Shown here: positions 10,378-18,543 of the stretch, piece after piece
Layout: every line of letters starts with the position of its first letter
Position numbering within the stretch: position 1 is the stretch's first letter
Assembly: GCF_000430725.1 (NCBI RefSeq)
Contig: NZ_KE387207.1
Location: 196,577 to 260,576 of the forward strand
Reading direction: 5' to 3'
Origin: Azohydromonas australica DSM 1124
Lineage (GTDB): Bacteria; Pseudomonadota; Gammaproteobacteria; Burkholderiales; Burkholderiaceae_C
Length of the DNA stretch: 64,000 nt
Made by a program: the position numbers and the translations under genes
The notes under the pieces: generated by a model
What the model was told of the DNA's origin: nothing
Databases searched by the model: none
What the model saw: the letters and a program-made list of their open reading frames with translations, nothing else

Positions 10378-11085
10378 ATGAGCAACCGCACCGTCGCGGT
10401 CGTTGATTACGGCATGGGCAACCTGCGCTCAGTGTCGCAGGCCGTGCTGCACGCAGCCCAGGACTCGGGCCTGGACGTCGTCATCACCTCGCGTCCTGAA
10501 GAAGTGCGTGCGGCCGAGCGCATCGTGCTGCCGGGGCAGGGCGCCATGCGCGACTGCATGCGCGAGCTGGACCAGCACCGGCCGGCCGAAGCGCCGTCCC
10601 ACATGCGCGACTGCATGAACGAGCTGAGCCATTCGGGCCTGCGCGAAGCCGTGCTCGAAGCGGCCACCAACAAGCCGCTCATGGGCGTGTGCGTCGGCAT
10701 GCAGATGCTGCTGGACCACAGCGAGGAGCAGGACACGCCGGGCCTGGGGCTGATCCCGGGCCGCGTGCGCCGCTTCCAGCTCGAAGGCCGGCTGCAGCCC
10801 GACGGCAGCCGCTACAAGGTGCCGCACATGGGATGGAACCAAGTGCGCCAGACGCAGTCGCACCCCATCTGGCAAGGTGTGCCGGACGAAGCCTTCTTCT
10901 ATTTCGTGCACAGTTATTTCGCCGTACCCGAAAACCTCGCGCACAGCGCCGGGGAAAGCGACTACGGCGGCAGCTTTACCTGTGTGGTGGCGAGGGATAA
11001 CATTTTTGCCTCCCAGTTCCACCCGGAAAAAAGCGCGGCGCACGGCCTGGCGCTTTACCGCAACTTCCTGCACTGGAAGCCCTGA
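10378..11085 (+). CDS. hisH: Imidazole glycerol phosphate synthase, glutaminase subunit, with internal repeat
   Basis: Class I glutamine amidotransferase that supplies ammonia to HisF. The nucleophile Cys is in MGVCVGMQMLL, and the His/Glu of the triad in SQFHPEKSAAHG. The protein is 235 residues, longer than usual for the family, because the segment after VLPGQGA holds two copies of MRDCMxEL. The DNA atgcgcgactgcatg occurs at 10546 and again at 10603, exactly 57 bases (19 codons) apart, so the extra length looks like an in-frame tandem duplication. It lies between the oxyanion-strand region and the nucleophile elbow, on the face where insertions may be tolerated (inference). Confidence 0.95.
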   Translation: MSNRTVAVVDYGMGNLRSVSQAVLHAAQDSGLDVVITSRPEEVRAAERIVLPGQGAMRDCMRELDQHRPAEAPSHMRDCMNELSHSGLREAVLEAATNKPLMGVCVGMQMLLDHSEEQDTPGLGLIPGRVRRFQLEGRLQPDGSRYKVPHMGWNQVRQTQSHPIWQGVPDEAFFYFVHSYFAVPENLAHSAGESDYGGSFTCVVARDNIFASQFHPEKSAAHGLALYRNFLHWKP

Positions 11086-11137
11086 AGTACCGAGCCATCG
11101 GTTTTCTTCCCTCAACCCCTAATTGCTCCGCCGAGCC

Positions 11138-11893
11138 ATGCTTCTCATTCCGGCCATCGACCTCAAGGACGGCAACTGCGTGCGTCTGCAACAAGGCGAC
11201 ATGAACGCATCCACCACTTTCGGCGAGGACCCGGCCGCCATGGCGCGGCGCTGGCTTGATGCCGGCGCACGCCGGCTGCACCTGGTGGACCTCAACGGCG
11301 CCTTCGCGGGCAAGCCGGTCAACGAGGCGGCGATCAAGTCGATCCTCGCCGAAGTGGGCGACGAGATCCCGGTGCAGCTTGGCGGCGGCATCCGGGACCT
11401 CGACACCATCGAGCGCTACCTGGACGACGGGTTGAGCTACGTCATCATCGGCACCGCCGCGGTGAAGAGCCCGGGCTTCCTGAAGGACGCCTGCAGCGCC
11501 TTCGGCGGCCACATCCTGGTGGGCCTGGACGCCAAGGATGGCAAGGTCGCCACCGACGGCTGGAGCAAGCTCACCGGCCACGAAGTCGTGGACCTGGCGC
11601 GCAAGTTCGAGGACTACGGCGTCGAAGGCGTGATCTACACCGACATCGGCCGCGACGGCATGCTCACCGGCATCAACATCGACGCCACGGTGAAGCTGGC
11701 GCAGGCGCTCACCATCCCCGTCATCGCCTCGGGCGGCCTGTCCAACATGGCCGACATCGAGAAGCTGTGCGAGGTGTACGGCGAGGGCGTGGAAGGCGTG
11801 ATCTGCGGCCGCTCCATCTACACCGGCTCGCTGGACTTCGCCGCCGCGCAGGCGCGTGCCGACGAGCTGCTCGAAGGCGTCTCCCCCCGCTGA
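11138..11893 (+). CDS. hisA: Phosphoribosylformimino-5-aminoimidazole carboxamide ribotide isomerase
   Basis: (beta/alpha)8-barrel isomerase opening the ribose ring (ProFAR to PRFAR). Starts MLLIPAIDLKDGNCVRL, with the N-terminal catalytic Asp in AIDLKDG and a second Asp in YTDIGRDGML. 251 residues, as expected. I prefer the ATG at 11138 over a TTG five codons upstream. Two bases separate it from hisF. Confidence 0.97.
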   Translation: MLLIPAIDLKDGNCVRLQQGDMNASTTFGEDPAAMARRWLDAGARRLHLVDLNGAFAGKPVNEAAIKSILAEVGDEIPVQLGGGIRDLDTIERYLDDGLSYVIIGTAAVKSPGFLKDACSAFGGHILVGLDAKDGKVATDGWSKLTGHEVVDLARKFEDYGVEGVIYTDIGRDGMLTGINIDATVKLAQALTIPVIASGGLSNMADIEKLCEVYGEGVEGVICGRSIYTGSLDFAAAQARADELLEGVSPR

Positions 11894-11895
11894 AC

Positions 11896-12671
<776 letters not shown>

Positions 12672-12675
<4 letters not shown>

Positions 12676-13367
12676 CCCGCAACGTGCCGCCGCGCGAGGC
12701 GCGCAGCCCGCGTGGCGGCGCCTCGGCATCCCAACAGCCTGCCGCCGGCGCCGGTGCCAAGAGCGCCCGTCCGGCCGCGCCCACCGCGCCACGCGAGGTG
12801 CGGCTCATCGGCGGGCTGTGGAAGCGCAGCAAGCTGCCGGTGGCGGACAAGCCCGGGCTGCGGCCCACGCCGGACCGGGTGCGCGAAACCCTCTTCAACT
12901 GGCTGGGCCAGGAGCTCACGGGCTGGCGCGTGCTCGATGCCTACGCAGGCAGCGGCGCGCTGGGCTTCGAGGCCGCCTCGCGCGGTGCGGCGAAGGTCGT
13001 GTTGCTGGAGCGCGATGCGCAGCTCGTGGCCAGCCTGCGCGCCTCGCAGCAGCGCCTGAAGGCTGCGCAGCTGGAAGTGCGGCAGGCCGAGGCCCTCGCC
13101 TGGATGCGCAGCGCCGCGCCGGCGAGCTTCGAGCTGGTGCTGCTGGATCCGCCCTTCGATGCCGATCTGTTCGATGCATCGCTGGTGGCGGCACGCCCGC
13201 TGCTGGCCGAAGGTGGGTTCGTCTACCTGGAGGCCCCATCGCTGCTGGCGGCGGCGCCTGCGGGGCTGCGGCTGTACCGGCATGGGCGGGCCGGCGCCGT
13301 TTTCTTCCATCTGCTGCAGCGCGAGGATGCGCGCGGCACCGCTTCACCACCGGAGGTCCAGCCATGA
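12672..13367 (+). CDS. rsmD: 16S rRNA (guanine966-N2)-methyltransferase
   Basis: SAM-dependent methyltransferase acting on G966 of 16S rRNA during 30S assembly. The core starts at VRLIGGLWKRSKLPVAD; the SAM motif is VLDAYAGSGALGFEAASRGA, and the catalytic motif IV is LVLLDPPFDADLFD. The first 35-40 residues are Pro/Ala/Arg-rich and look disordered. Both ends overlap neighbours by ATGA (hisF and coaD), so the gene is translationally coupled on both sides. Confidence 0.93.
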
Positions 13368-13861
13368 CCAGCTCCACGCGGCTCACCGCCGTCTACCCGG
13401 GCACCTTCGACCCGCTGACGCTGGGGCACGAGGACCTCATGCGCCGTGCCAGCCGGCTGTTCGAGCGGCTGATCCTGGCCGTGGCCGCCGGCCACCACAA
13501 GCGCACCATGTTCAGCGTCGAGGAGCGGCTGGACATCGCGCGCGAGGCGGCGCGGGCCTATCCCAACGTGGAGGTGATCGCCTTCCGCGGCCTGCTGCGC
13601 GACTTCGTGGTCGAGCATGGCGGCAAGGTGGTGGTGCGGGGCCTGCGCGCGGTCAGCGACTTCGAGTACGAGTTCCAGATGGCGGGCATGAACCGCCAGC
13701 TCATGCCGGACGTCGAGACGCTGTTCCTCACGCCCAGCGACCAGTACCAGTTCGTCAGCGGCACCTTCGTGCGCGAGATTGCCACCCTGGGCGGTGATGT
13801 CTCCAAGTTCGTGGCACCCTTCGTGCTCCGCCGCCTGCAAGAGCGCGTGGCCCGGCCCTGA
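13364..13861 (+). CDS. coaD: Phosphopantetheine adenylyltransferase
   Basis: Penultimate step of coenzyme A synthesis. 165 residues. The nucleotidyltransferase T/HxGH motif is in AVYPGTFDPLTLGHEDLMRR; other family landmarks are VVRGLRAVSDFEYEFQMAGM and, near the end, the SGTFVREIA version of the ISSTFVR motif. The ATGA overlap with rsmD is the standard rsmD-coaD pairing. Confidence 0.97.
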   Translation: MTSSTRLTAVYPGTFDPLTLGHEDLMRRASRLFERLILAVAAGHHKRTMFSVEERLDIAREAARAYPNVEVIAFRGLLRDFVVEHGGKVVVRGLRAVSDFEYEFQMAGMNRQLMPDVETLFLTPSDQYQFVSGTFVREIATLGGDVSKFVAPFVLRRLQERVARP

Positions 13862-13911
13862 TGGCCGCCTGCCGCGCCGCCGCCACCCACCGTAGTTAAA
13901 GGAGAGCGTTG

Positions 13912-14175
13912 ATGGCGCTCATGATCACCGACGAGTGCATCAACTGTGACGTCTGCGAGCCCGAGTGCCCGAACCAGGCTATCTCGCTGGGGCTGGAGTT
14001 CTACGAGATCGACCCGGATCGCTGCACCGAGTGCGTGGGCCACTTCGACGAGCCGCAGTGCGTGCAGGTCTGCCCCGTGAGCTGCATTCCCGTGAATCCG
14101 CAGCGCGCGGAAGACAAGGAAACGCTCTGGGCCAAGTACCGGCGGCTGCAGGCCGCGGCTGTGCAGTCCAGCTGA
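13912..14175 (+). CDS. YfhL-type 2[4Fe-4S] ferredoxin
   Basis: 87-residue electron carrier. The first cluster motif CINCDVCEPECPNQA is canonical (CxxCxxCxxxCP). The second, CTECVGHFDEPQCVQVCPVSC, carries the long CxxCx8CxxxC spacing typical of AlvinFdx/YfhL ferredoxins. A strong ribosome-binding site, aaaggagag, sits before the ATG at 13912, which decides against the TTG one codon upstream. Placement behind rsmD-coaD is conserved in Burkholderiales. The redox partner is unknown. Confidence 0.93.
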   Translation: MALMITDECINCDVCEPECPNQAISLGLEFYEIDPDRCTECVGHFDEPQCVQVCPVSCIPVNPQRAEDKETLWAKYRRLQAAAVQSS

Positions 14176-14198
14176 TTCCCGACGCGCTTCCCGCTACA

Positions 14199-14225
14199 GG
14201 CCGGCACATGCCGGCCTTGTCGTTT
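14199..14225 (+). terminator. Hairpin terminator after the ferredoxin gene
   Basis: Perfect stem GGCCGGC-acat-GCCGGCC at 14199-14216, followed by ttgtcgttt. It lies in the 76-base gap between the convergent ferredoxin and pth genes and may serve the plus-strand transcript. The T-run is interrupted, so moderate confidence. Confidence 0.55.
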
Positions 14226-14251
14226 CCGGAGCGCGTTGATTCGGGCTCGGC

Positions 14252-14899
14252 TCAGGCGGTGCCGTTGCCGCTGCCGCCGCCCTCGGGGGGCTTCGGCGGT
14301 GCCTCAGGGCGCGGCGGCTTGGGCCGGGGCGGGCGGGCGTTGAGCTTCATGGTGGCGCGCTCCATGTCGCCCGCCAGCAGCAGGTCCAGCACCTGCAGCG
14401 ACTTGTCGATGCACTGGTGGATCGCCTCGCGGTCGGTGGGCGAGGGCTTCTTCAGTACGTAGTTCACGACCTCGGCCTTCACGCCCGGATGGCCAATGCC
14501 CAGGCGCAGCCGCCAGAAGTCGGCGCTGCCGAGCTGGGCCTGCATGTCCTTGAGGCCGTTGTGCCCGGCGTGGCTGCCGCCGCGCTTGAGCTTCATCTGT
14601 CCTGGCAGCACGTCCAGCTCGTCGTGCGCCACCAGGATCTCGTCGGGGGCGATCTTGAAGAAGCGCGCCAGCGCCGCCACCGACTTGCCCGAGAGGTTCA
14701 TGTAGGTCTGGGGCTCCAGCAGCCACAGCGGGCCCTCGGGGCGGTTCACGCGCGCCACCAGGCCCCAGTAGCTGCGCTCGGGCACCAGCGTCGTGCGCAA
14801 CTGGCGCGCCACGGCGTCGATCCACCAGAAGCCGGCGTTGTGGCGCGTGTCCTCGTAGTCCGGGCCCGGGTTGCCGAGGCCCACCAGCAGTCGAATCAT
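14252..14899 (-). CDS. pth: Peptidyl-tRNA hydrolase
   Basis: Recycles peptidyl-tRNA released from stalled ribosomes. Begins MIRLLVGLGNPGPDYEDTRH with the catalytic His in the DTRHNAGFW block. Other conserved parts are LLEPQTYMNLSGKSV, LVAHDELDVLPG and GGSHAGHNGLKDM. 215 residues; the last 25 or so form a Pro/Arg-rich tail beyond the usual domain end. It is downstream of rplY on the minus strand, separated by the rplY terminator. Confidence 0.96.
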   Translation of the reverse strand: MIRLLVGLGNPGPDYEDTRHNAGFWWIDAVARQLRTTLVPERSYWGLVARVNRPEGPLWLLEPQTYMNLSGKSVAALARFFKIAPDEILVAHDELDVLPGQMKLKRGGSHAGHNGLKDMQAQLGSADFWRLRLGIGHPGVKAEVVNYVLKKPSPTDREAIHQCIDKSLQVLDLLLAGDMERATMKLNARPPRPKPPRPEAPPKPPEGGGSGNGTA

Positions 14900-14991
14900 G
14901 GGAGGGGATTATCGCGAGGCGGTTGAGCGGGGTCGCGGCGGCATGGTGGCGGGCGGCATCAGCGCAGCCCGGCCCTGGCCGGCGGCCCATG

Positions 14992-15021
14992 AAAAAAAGC
15001 CCCGCGTGGCGGGGCTTTTTT
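14992..15021 (-). terminator. Intrinsic terminator of rplY (bidirectional)
   Basis: Perfect palindrome: A7, then AGCCCCGC-gtg-GCGGGGCT, then T6. It sits 31 bases past the rplY stop. Because both flanks are A/T runs, it could work on either strand. Confidence 0.85.
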
Positions 15022-15051
15022 GAGGAACAAGGGAGCTCGCGCTCCCGGGCA

Positions 15052-15672
15052 TTACTTCTTGCCCTTCTTGCCCTTGGCCGGGGCGGCAGCCACCACCGGC
15101 GCGATGATCTCTTCTTCGGCCTTGGGCGGGTTGGCCACGGCGATCACCGGGTTGCGGCCGCGGTTGACCAGCTTCACGTTGGCCGGCAGCTTCAGGTCGG
15201 AAGCGTGCAGCGACTGGCCATTGACCAGTTCGCCCAGGTCCACGGTCAGGAACTCGGGCAGCTGGGCGGCCAGGCACTCGACTTCGATCTCGGTGGTGAC
15301 GTGGCCCACGGTGCACTTGTCGGTCTTGACGGCCGGCGAGTTCTCTTCGTTCACGAAGTGCAGCGGCACCTTCTTGTGCAGGCGGGTGGTCTCGTCCACG
15401 CGCTGGAAGTCGATGTGCAGCACGATCGGCTTCCAAGCGTGCATCTGGTAGTCACGCAGGATGACCTTGGAGGTCTGGCCGTTGAACTCCATGTCCAGCA
15501 GCGAGCTGTGGAAGGCTTCCTTCTTCAGGGCGTGGAACAGCGCGTTGTGGTCCAGCTCGATCATGGCCGGCTCGCCGGCGCCGTAGACGATGCCGGGCAC
15601 CTTGCCGGCAATGCGCAGGCGGCGGCTCGCTCCGGTCCCCTGCAGGGTGCGCTCAAAGGCGACGAATTTCAT
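15052..15672 (-). CDS. rplY: 50S ribosomal protein L25/general stress protein Ctc
   Basis: 206 residues, so the long CTC/TL5 form: an N-terminal 5S-rRNA-binding L25 domain (MKFVAFERTLQGTGASRRLR, GKVPGIVYG) plus a C-terminal beta domain (EVECLAAQLPEFLTVDLGEL). It ends in a Lys-rich tail, PAKGKKGKK. Usual partner of prs upstream and pth downstream in this order. Confidence 0.96.
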   Translation of the reverse strand: MKFVAFERTLQGTGASRRLRIAGKVPGIVYGAGEPAMIELDHNALFHALKKEAFHSSLLDMEFNGQTSKVILRDYQMHAWKPIVLHIDFQRVDETTRLHKKVPLHFVNEENSPAVKTDKCTVGHVTTEIEVECLAAQLPEFLTVDLGELVNGQSLHASDLKLPANVKLVNRGRNPVIAVANPPKAEEEIIAPVVAAAPAKGKKGKK

Positions 15673-15737
15673 GCTTCACTCCAAGTGAATCGGGCGCCCG
15701 CGACCAGGCTGCCCAAGGTGTACGCAGGCGTTGCCGC

Positions 15738-15773
15738 CTGCACTAAAAGAGGAAAGGGCACCGCGTGGTGCCC
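15738..15773 (-). terminator. Hairpin with U-rich tail between prs and rplY
   Basis: Stem GGGCACC-gcgt-GGTGCCC at 15755-15772, followed on the minus strand by tttcctctttt. It lies 7 bases after the prs stop and could partly terminate or attenuate read-through into rplY, which starts about 80 bases further on. Confidence 0.6.
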
Positions 15774-15779
15774 GTCCCA

Positions 15780-16742
15780 TCAGAAGTTATTGTTCTGCTC
15801 GGCGAACAGCGAAGTCACCGACTCGCCGTCGGAGATGCGGCGGATGGTCTCGGCGAACAGGAAGGCCACCGAGAGCTGGCGAATCTTGCGGCAGCCGCGG
15901 GCGGCGTCGCTCATGGGGATGGTGTTGGTGATCACCACCTCGTCCAGCGCCGAGTTCTGGATGCGGTCGATGGCCGGGCCGGAGAACACGGCGTGCGTGC
16001 AGTAGGCATACACGTTCTTGGCGCCGCGGTCCTTGAGCACCTCGGCCGCCTTCACCAGCGTGCCGGCGGTGTCGATCATGTCGTCCATGATCACGCAGTT
16101 GCGGCCTTCGATCTCGCCGATGACGTGCATCACTTCCGAGACGTTGGCGGCCGGGCGGCGCTTGTCGATGATGGCCAGGTCGCAGCCCAGCTGCTTGGCC
16201 AGCGCGCGGGCGCGCACCACGCCGCCCACGTCGGGAGACACCACCACCAGGTCGGAGTAGCTGCGGCTCTTGAGATCCGACAGCAGCACCGGCGAGGCGT
16301 AGATGTTGTCCACCGGGATGTCGAAGAAGCCCTGGATCTGGTCGGCGTGCAGGTCCATGGTCAGCACGCGCTCCACGCCCACGGTCTCCAGCAGGTTGGC
16401 GACGACCTTGGCGCTGATGGGCACGCGGGTGGAGCGCGGACGGCGGTCCTGGCGCGCGTAGCCGAAGTACGGGATCACGGCCGTGATGCGGCGTGCGCTG
16501 GCACGCTTGAGCGCATCGACCATGATGAGCAGTTCCATCAGGTTCTCGTTGGTCGGAGCGCAGGTGGACTGCACCACGAACACGTCGCGGGCACGCACGT
16601 TCTGTTGGATCTCGACCGTGACTTCACCATCGGAGAAGCGGCCGACGGCGGCTTTGCCGACCTCGACGCCCAGGTGGGTTGCGATTTCCTGGGCCAGCAA
16701 CGGATTGGCGTTGCCGGTGAACAGCACGGTATTGAACAACAC
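15780..16742 (-). CDS. prs: Ribose-phosphate pyrophosphokinase
   Basis: Makes PRPP from ribose-5-phosphate and ATP, feeding nucleotide, NAD and histidine synthesis. 320 residues, class I. Landmarks are GNANPLLAQEIATHLG, the ATP-binding loop PYFGYARQDRRPR, the Mg-binding DLHADQIQGFFD and the PRPP site MDDMIDTAGTLVKAA. It lies 83 bases downstream of a tRNA-Gln gene on the same strand and may share its transcript. Confidence 0.97.
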   Translation of the reverse strand: MLFNTVLFTGNANPLLAQEIATHLGVEVGKAAVGRFSDGEVTVEIQQNVRARDVFVVQSTCAPTNENLMELLIMVDALKRASARRITAVIPYFGYARQDRRPRSTRVPISAKVVANLLETVGVERVLTMDLHADQIQGFFDIPVDNIYASPVLLSDLKSRSYSDLVVVSPDVGGVVRARALAKQLGCDLAIIDKRRPAANVSEVMHVIGEIEGRNCVIMDDMIDTAGTLVKAAEVLKDRGAKNVYAYCTHAVFSGPAIDRIQNSALDEVVITNTIPMSDAARGCRKIRQLSVAFLFAETIRRISDGESVTSLFAEQNNNF

Positions 16743-16825
16743 GATGCGCGCTCCGTCGAAACGGGTTTTGGAAGCGGCGCGGCGCCGTCAATGCGGCGCC
16801 GCGAGCTTATTGGTGATGATTGATT

Positions 16826-16902
16826 TGGCAGGGGAGGAAGGACTCGAACCCTCGCATGTCGGAATCAAAATCCGATGCCTTGACCAACTTGGCGACTCCC
16901 CT
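16826..16902 (-). tRNA. tRNA-Gln(TTG)
   Basis: Read on the minus strand: a 7-bp acceptor stem (AGGGGAG/CTCCCCT), anticodon loop TTTTGAT with anticodon TTG, a T-loop TTCGAGT, discriminator G and an encoded CCA. 77 bases. The ispE-tRNA-Gln-prs arrangement is typical of Burkholderiales. Confidence 0.95.
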
Positions 16903-16939
16903 ACACCGGTTTCAGCTTGCGCTGACACCTGAAAACTTT

Positions 16940-17851
16940 TCAGTCTGACCAGCCATCCAATGGATGCCGTTCAAGACTGCAGCACAACTTGCTTACCCAA
17001 TCAGCCGGAAGTGATGCCAGTGCACTTGCATCATTTTCCAAGCCTGTCGCCTCGGGCAAGACAGCGATTGTACCATGTTTTTCGATTCTTGCAAACACTG
17101 CACTTCCGGAACCTGTCATGCGGCTGTTGCCGTACCGGTCCCGCAACCATTTGGCAACTTGTGCTACCTCAGGTGCTCGATCCTCAGCGGCGGCTTGCAA
17201 ATCATTACGACCGAAACCTGGCTGCAAGATCGTTTGCGATGCATCGTCTGCAGGAAAGAGCGCTACTGTAGCACCTGTTTCGGTGCCTGCCAACAGGGGA
17301 CTTGAAAAAATATCTTTCGTTGGCAATTCGACCGGCGGTTTCACGATGGCGAAACGCTGTTCCGGTACGTGCACCGGCGTGAGCTGCTCGCCGATGCCTT
17401 CCACGAAGGCGTTGCGCCCGCCGACGAAGAAAGGCACGTCCGCTCCCAGCAGCGGCGCCAGCTCCAGCAGCTGCGCGCGGCTCCAGCGCAGGCCCCAGAG
17501 CCGGTTGAGGGCCAGCAGCACGCTGGCGGCATCGGAGCTGCCGCCGCCCAGGCCGGCTCCCCAAGGCACCCGCTTGAGCACCGAGATGTCCGCCCCCAGC
17601 GCCGTACCGCTGCGCTGCTGCAGCAGCCGCGCCGCGCGCAGCGCCAGATCGATTTCCGGCAGCGCCGGCCCCAGGTCGTGCCGATGCAGCTGCCCGTCGT
17701 GCCGCAGCTCGAAGTGCAGCGTGTCGCACCAGTCGATGAACACGAACACCGACTGCAGCAGGTGGTAGCCGTCCGCGCGGCGCCCCACCACGTGCAGGAA
17801 CAGGTTCAGCTTGGCCGGGGCCGGGACGTCGTAGAGGGCGCGCAGGGACAT
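16940..17851 (-). CDS. ispE: 4-diphosphocytidyl-2-C-methyl-D-erythritol kinase
   Basis: GHMP kinase of the MEP isoprenoid pathway. 303 residues. Opens with PAPAKLNLFLHVVGRRADGY; the ATP-binding glycine loop is PWGAGLGGGSSDAASVLLAL. The C-terminal GHMP motif appears as SRMTGSGSAVFARI. The last third is visibly less GC-rich than the rest of the gene (more AT at codon third positions). That could be drift or local recombination; the reading frame is intact. Confidence 0.95.
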   Translation of the reverse strand: MSLRALYDVPAPAKLNLFLHVVGRRADGYHLLQSVFVFIDWCDTLHFELRHDGQLHRHDLGPALPEIDLALRAARLLQQRSGTALGADISVLKRVPWGAGLGGGSSDAASVLLALNRLWGLRWSRAQLLELAPLLGADVPFFVGGRNAFVEGIGEQLTPVHVPEQRFAIVKPPVELPTKDIFSSPLLAGTETGATVALFPADDASQTILQPGFGRNDLQAAAEDRAPEVAQVAKWLRDRYGNSRMTGSGSAVFARIEKHGTIAVLPEATGLENDASALASLPADWVSKLCCSLERHPLDGWSD

Positions 17852-18012
17852 GGCGGGAAGGGTGCGACCGGTACCGCAAGCCGCACCGGTTCATCAGCAA
17901 TGCGAATGAAACCCGGGATTCTGATCCAGCCACGCGCCCGTCCCTGGCGCGGCCCGCGGTGTTGCCGGCACGGCGCTGCGTCGATCTCGTGAGAAGAAAG
18001 GCGTGAAAAGGC

Positions 18013-18543
18013 TCAGGGCGCCTGATCCAGCCGCGCGCGCACCCCGATCACCGGCAGCTGCGGCCGCTGCGCCACCAGCACGCCTTCGCCGAAGCGGCTG
18101 AGATCGATGCGCCAGCCCAGCTGCTCGAAGCCGTCGGGCAGCCGCTGCACCGGTGCGCCGGTCCACGGCCGGCCGTGCAGCCACTCGATGAGCGCCGCCA
18201 GCGGCATGGATTCGCCCAGCATGCGCTCCGACAGCGCGTCCAGGCTTGCGCCCAGCGTCTCGCCCTGCGAGGTCTGCAGCCGCGCCTCACCCGGCAGCCA
18301 CCGCGCGCGCGCCAGCACCGTGCCCAGCGGCGAGGTCAGCTGCAGCGAGCCGCGCTCGGCCGTACCCTGCAGCTCGAAAGCGGCGCTGAAGCTGCGCGCC
18401 GGGCTGTCGTTGAAGGCTTCCACCTGCACCGCCAGGCGCCCGGCCAGCGCCTCCGGCGTGCTGGCGCGCGGAGCCTGCGCGCAGCCCGCGGCCAGCAGCA
18501 CCGCCGGCAGCAGCGCGGCGGCGAGCCAGCGCCGGCGCTTCAC
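18013..18543 (-). CDS. lolB: Outer-membrane lipoprotein insertion protein LolB
   Basis: Accepts lipoproteins from LolA and inserts them in the outer membrane. Starts at a GTG overlapping the stop of the upstream TPR gene (GTGA). Signal MKRRRWLAAALLPAVLLAAGC has a clean lipobox with Ala at +2, fitting outer-membrane sorting. The mature part has the LolAB beta-sandwich pattern (GRLAVQV, FELQGTAERGSLQLTSPLG, WLHGRPW). 176 residues, at the short end of the family. The TPR-lolB-ispE order supports the call. Confidence 0.9.
   Translation of the reverse strand: MKRRRWLAAALLPAVLLAAGCAQAPRASTPEALAGRLAVQVEAFNDSPARSFSAAFELQGTAERGSLQLTSPLGTVLARARWLPGEARLQTSQGETLGASLDALSERMLGESMPLAALIEWLHGRPWTGAPVQRLPDGFEQLGWRIDLSRFGEGVLVAQRPQLPVIGVRARLDQAP

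Noticed and set aside
16940..17340. Lower GC 3' part of ispE as a separate transferred gene
   Set aside because: The reading frame and GHMP C-terminal motif are continuous with the rest of ispE, so it is one gene with a local composition shift.
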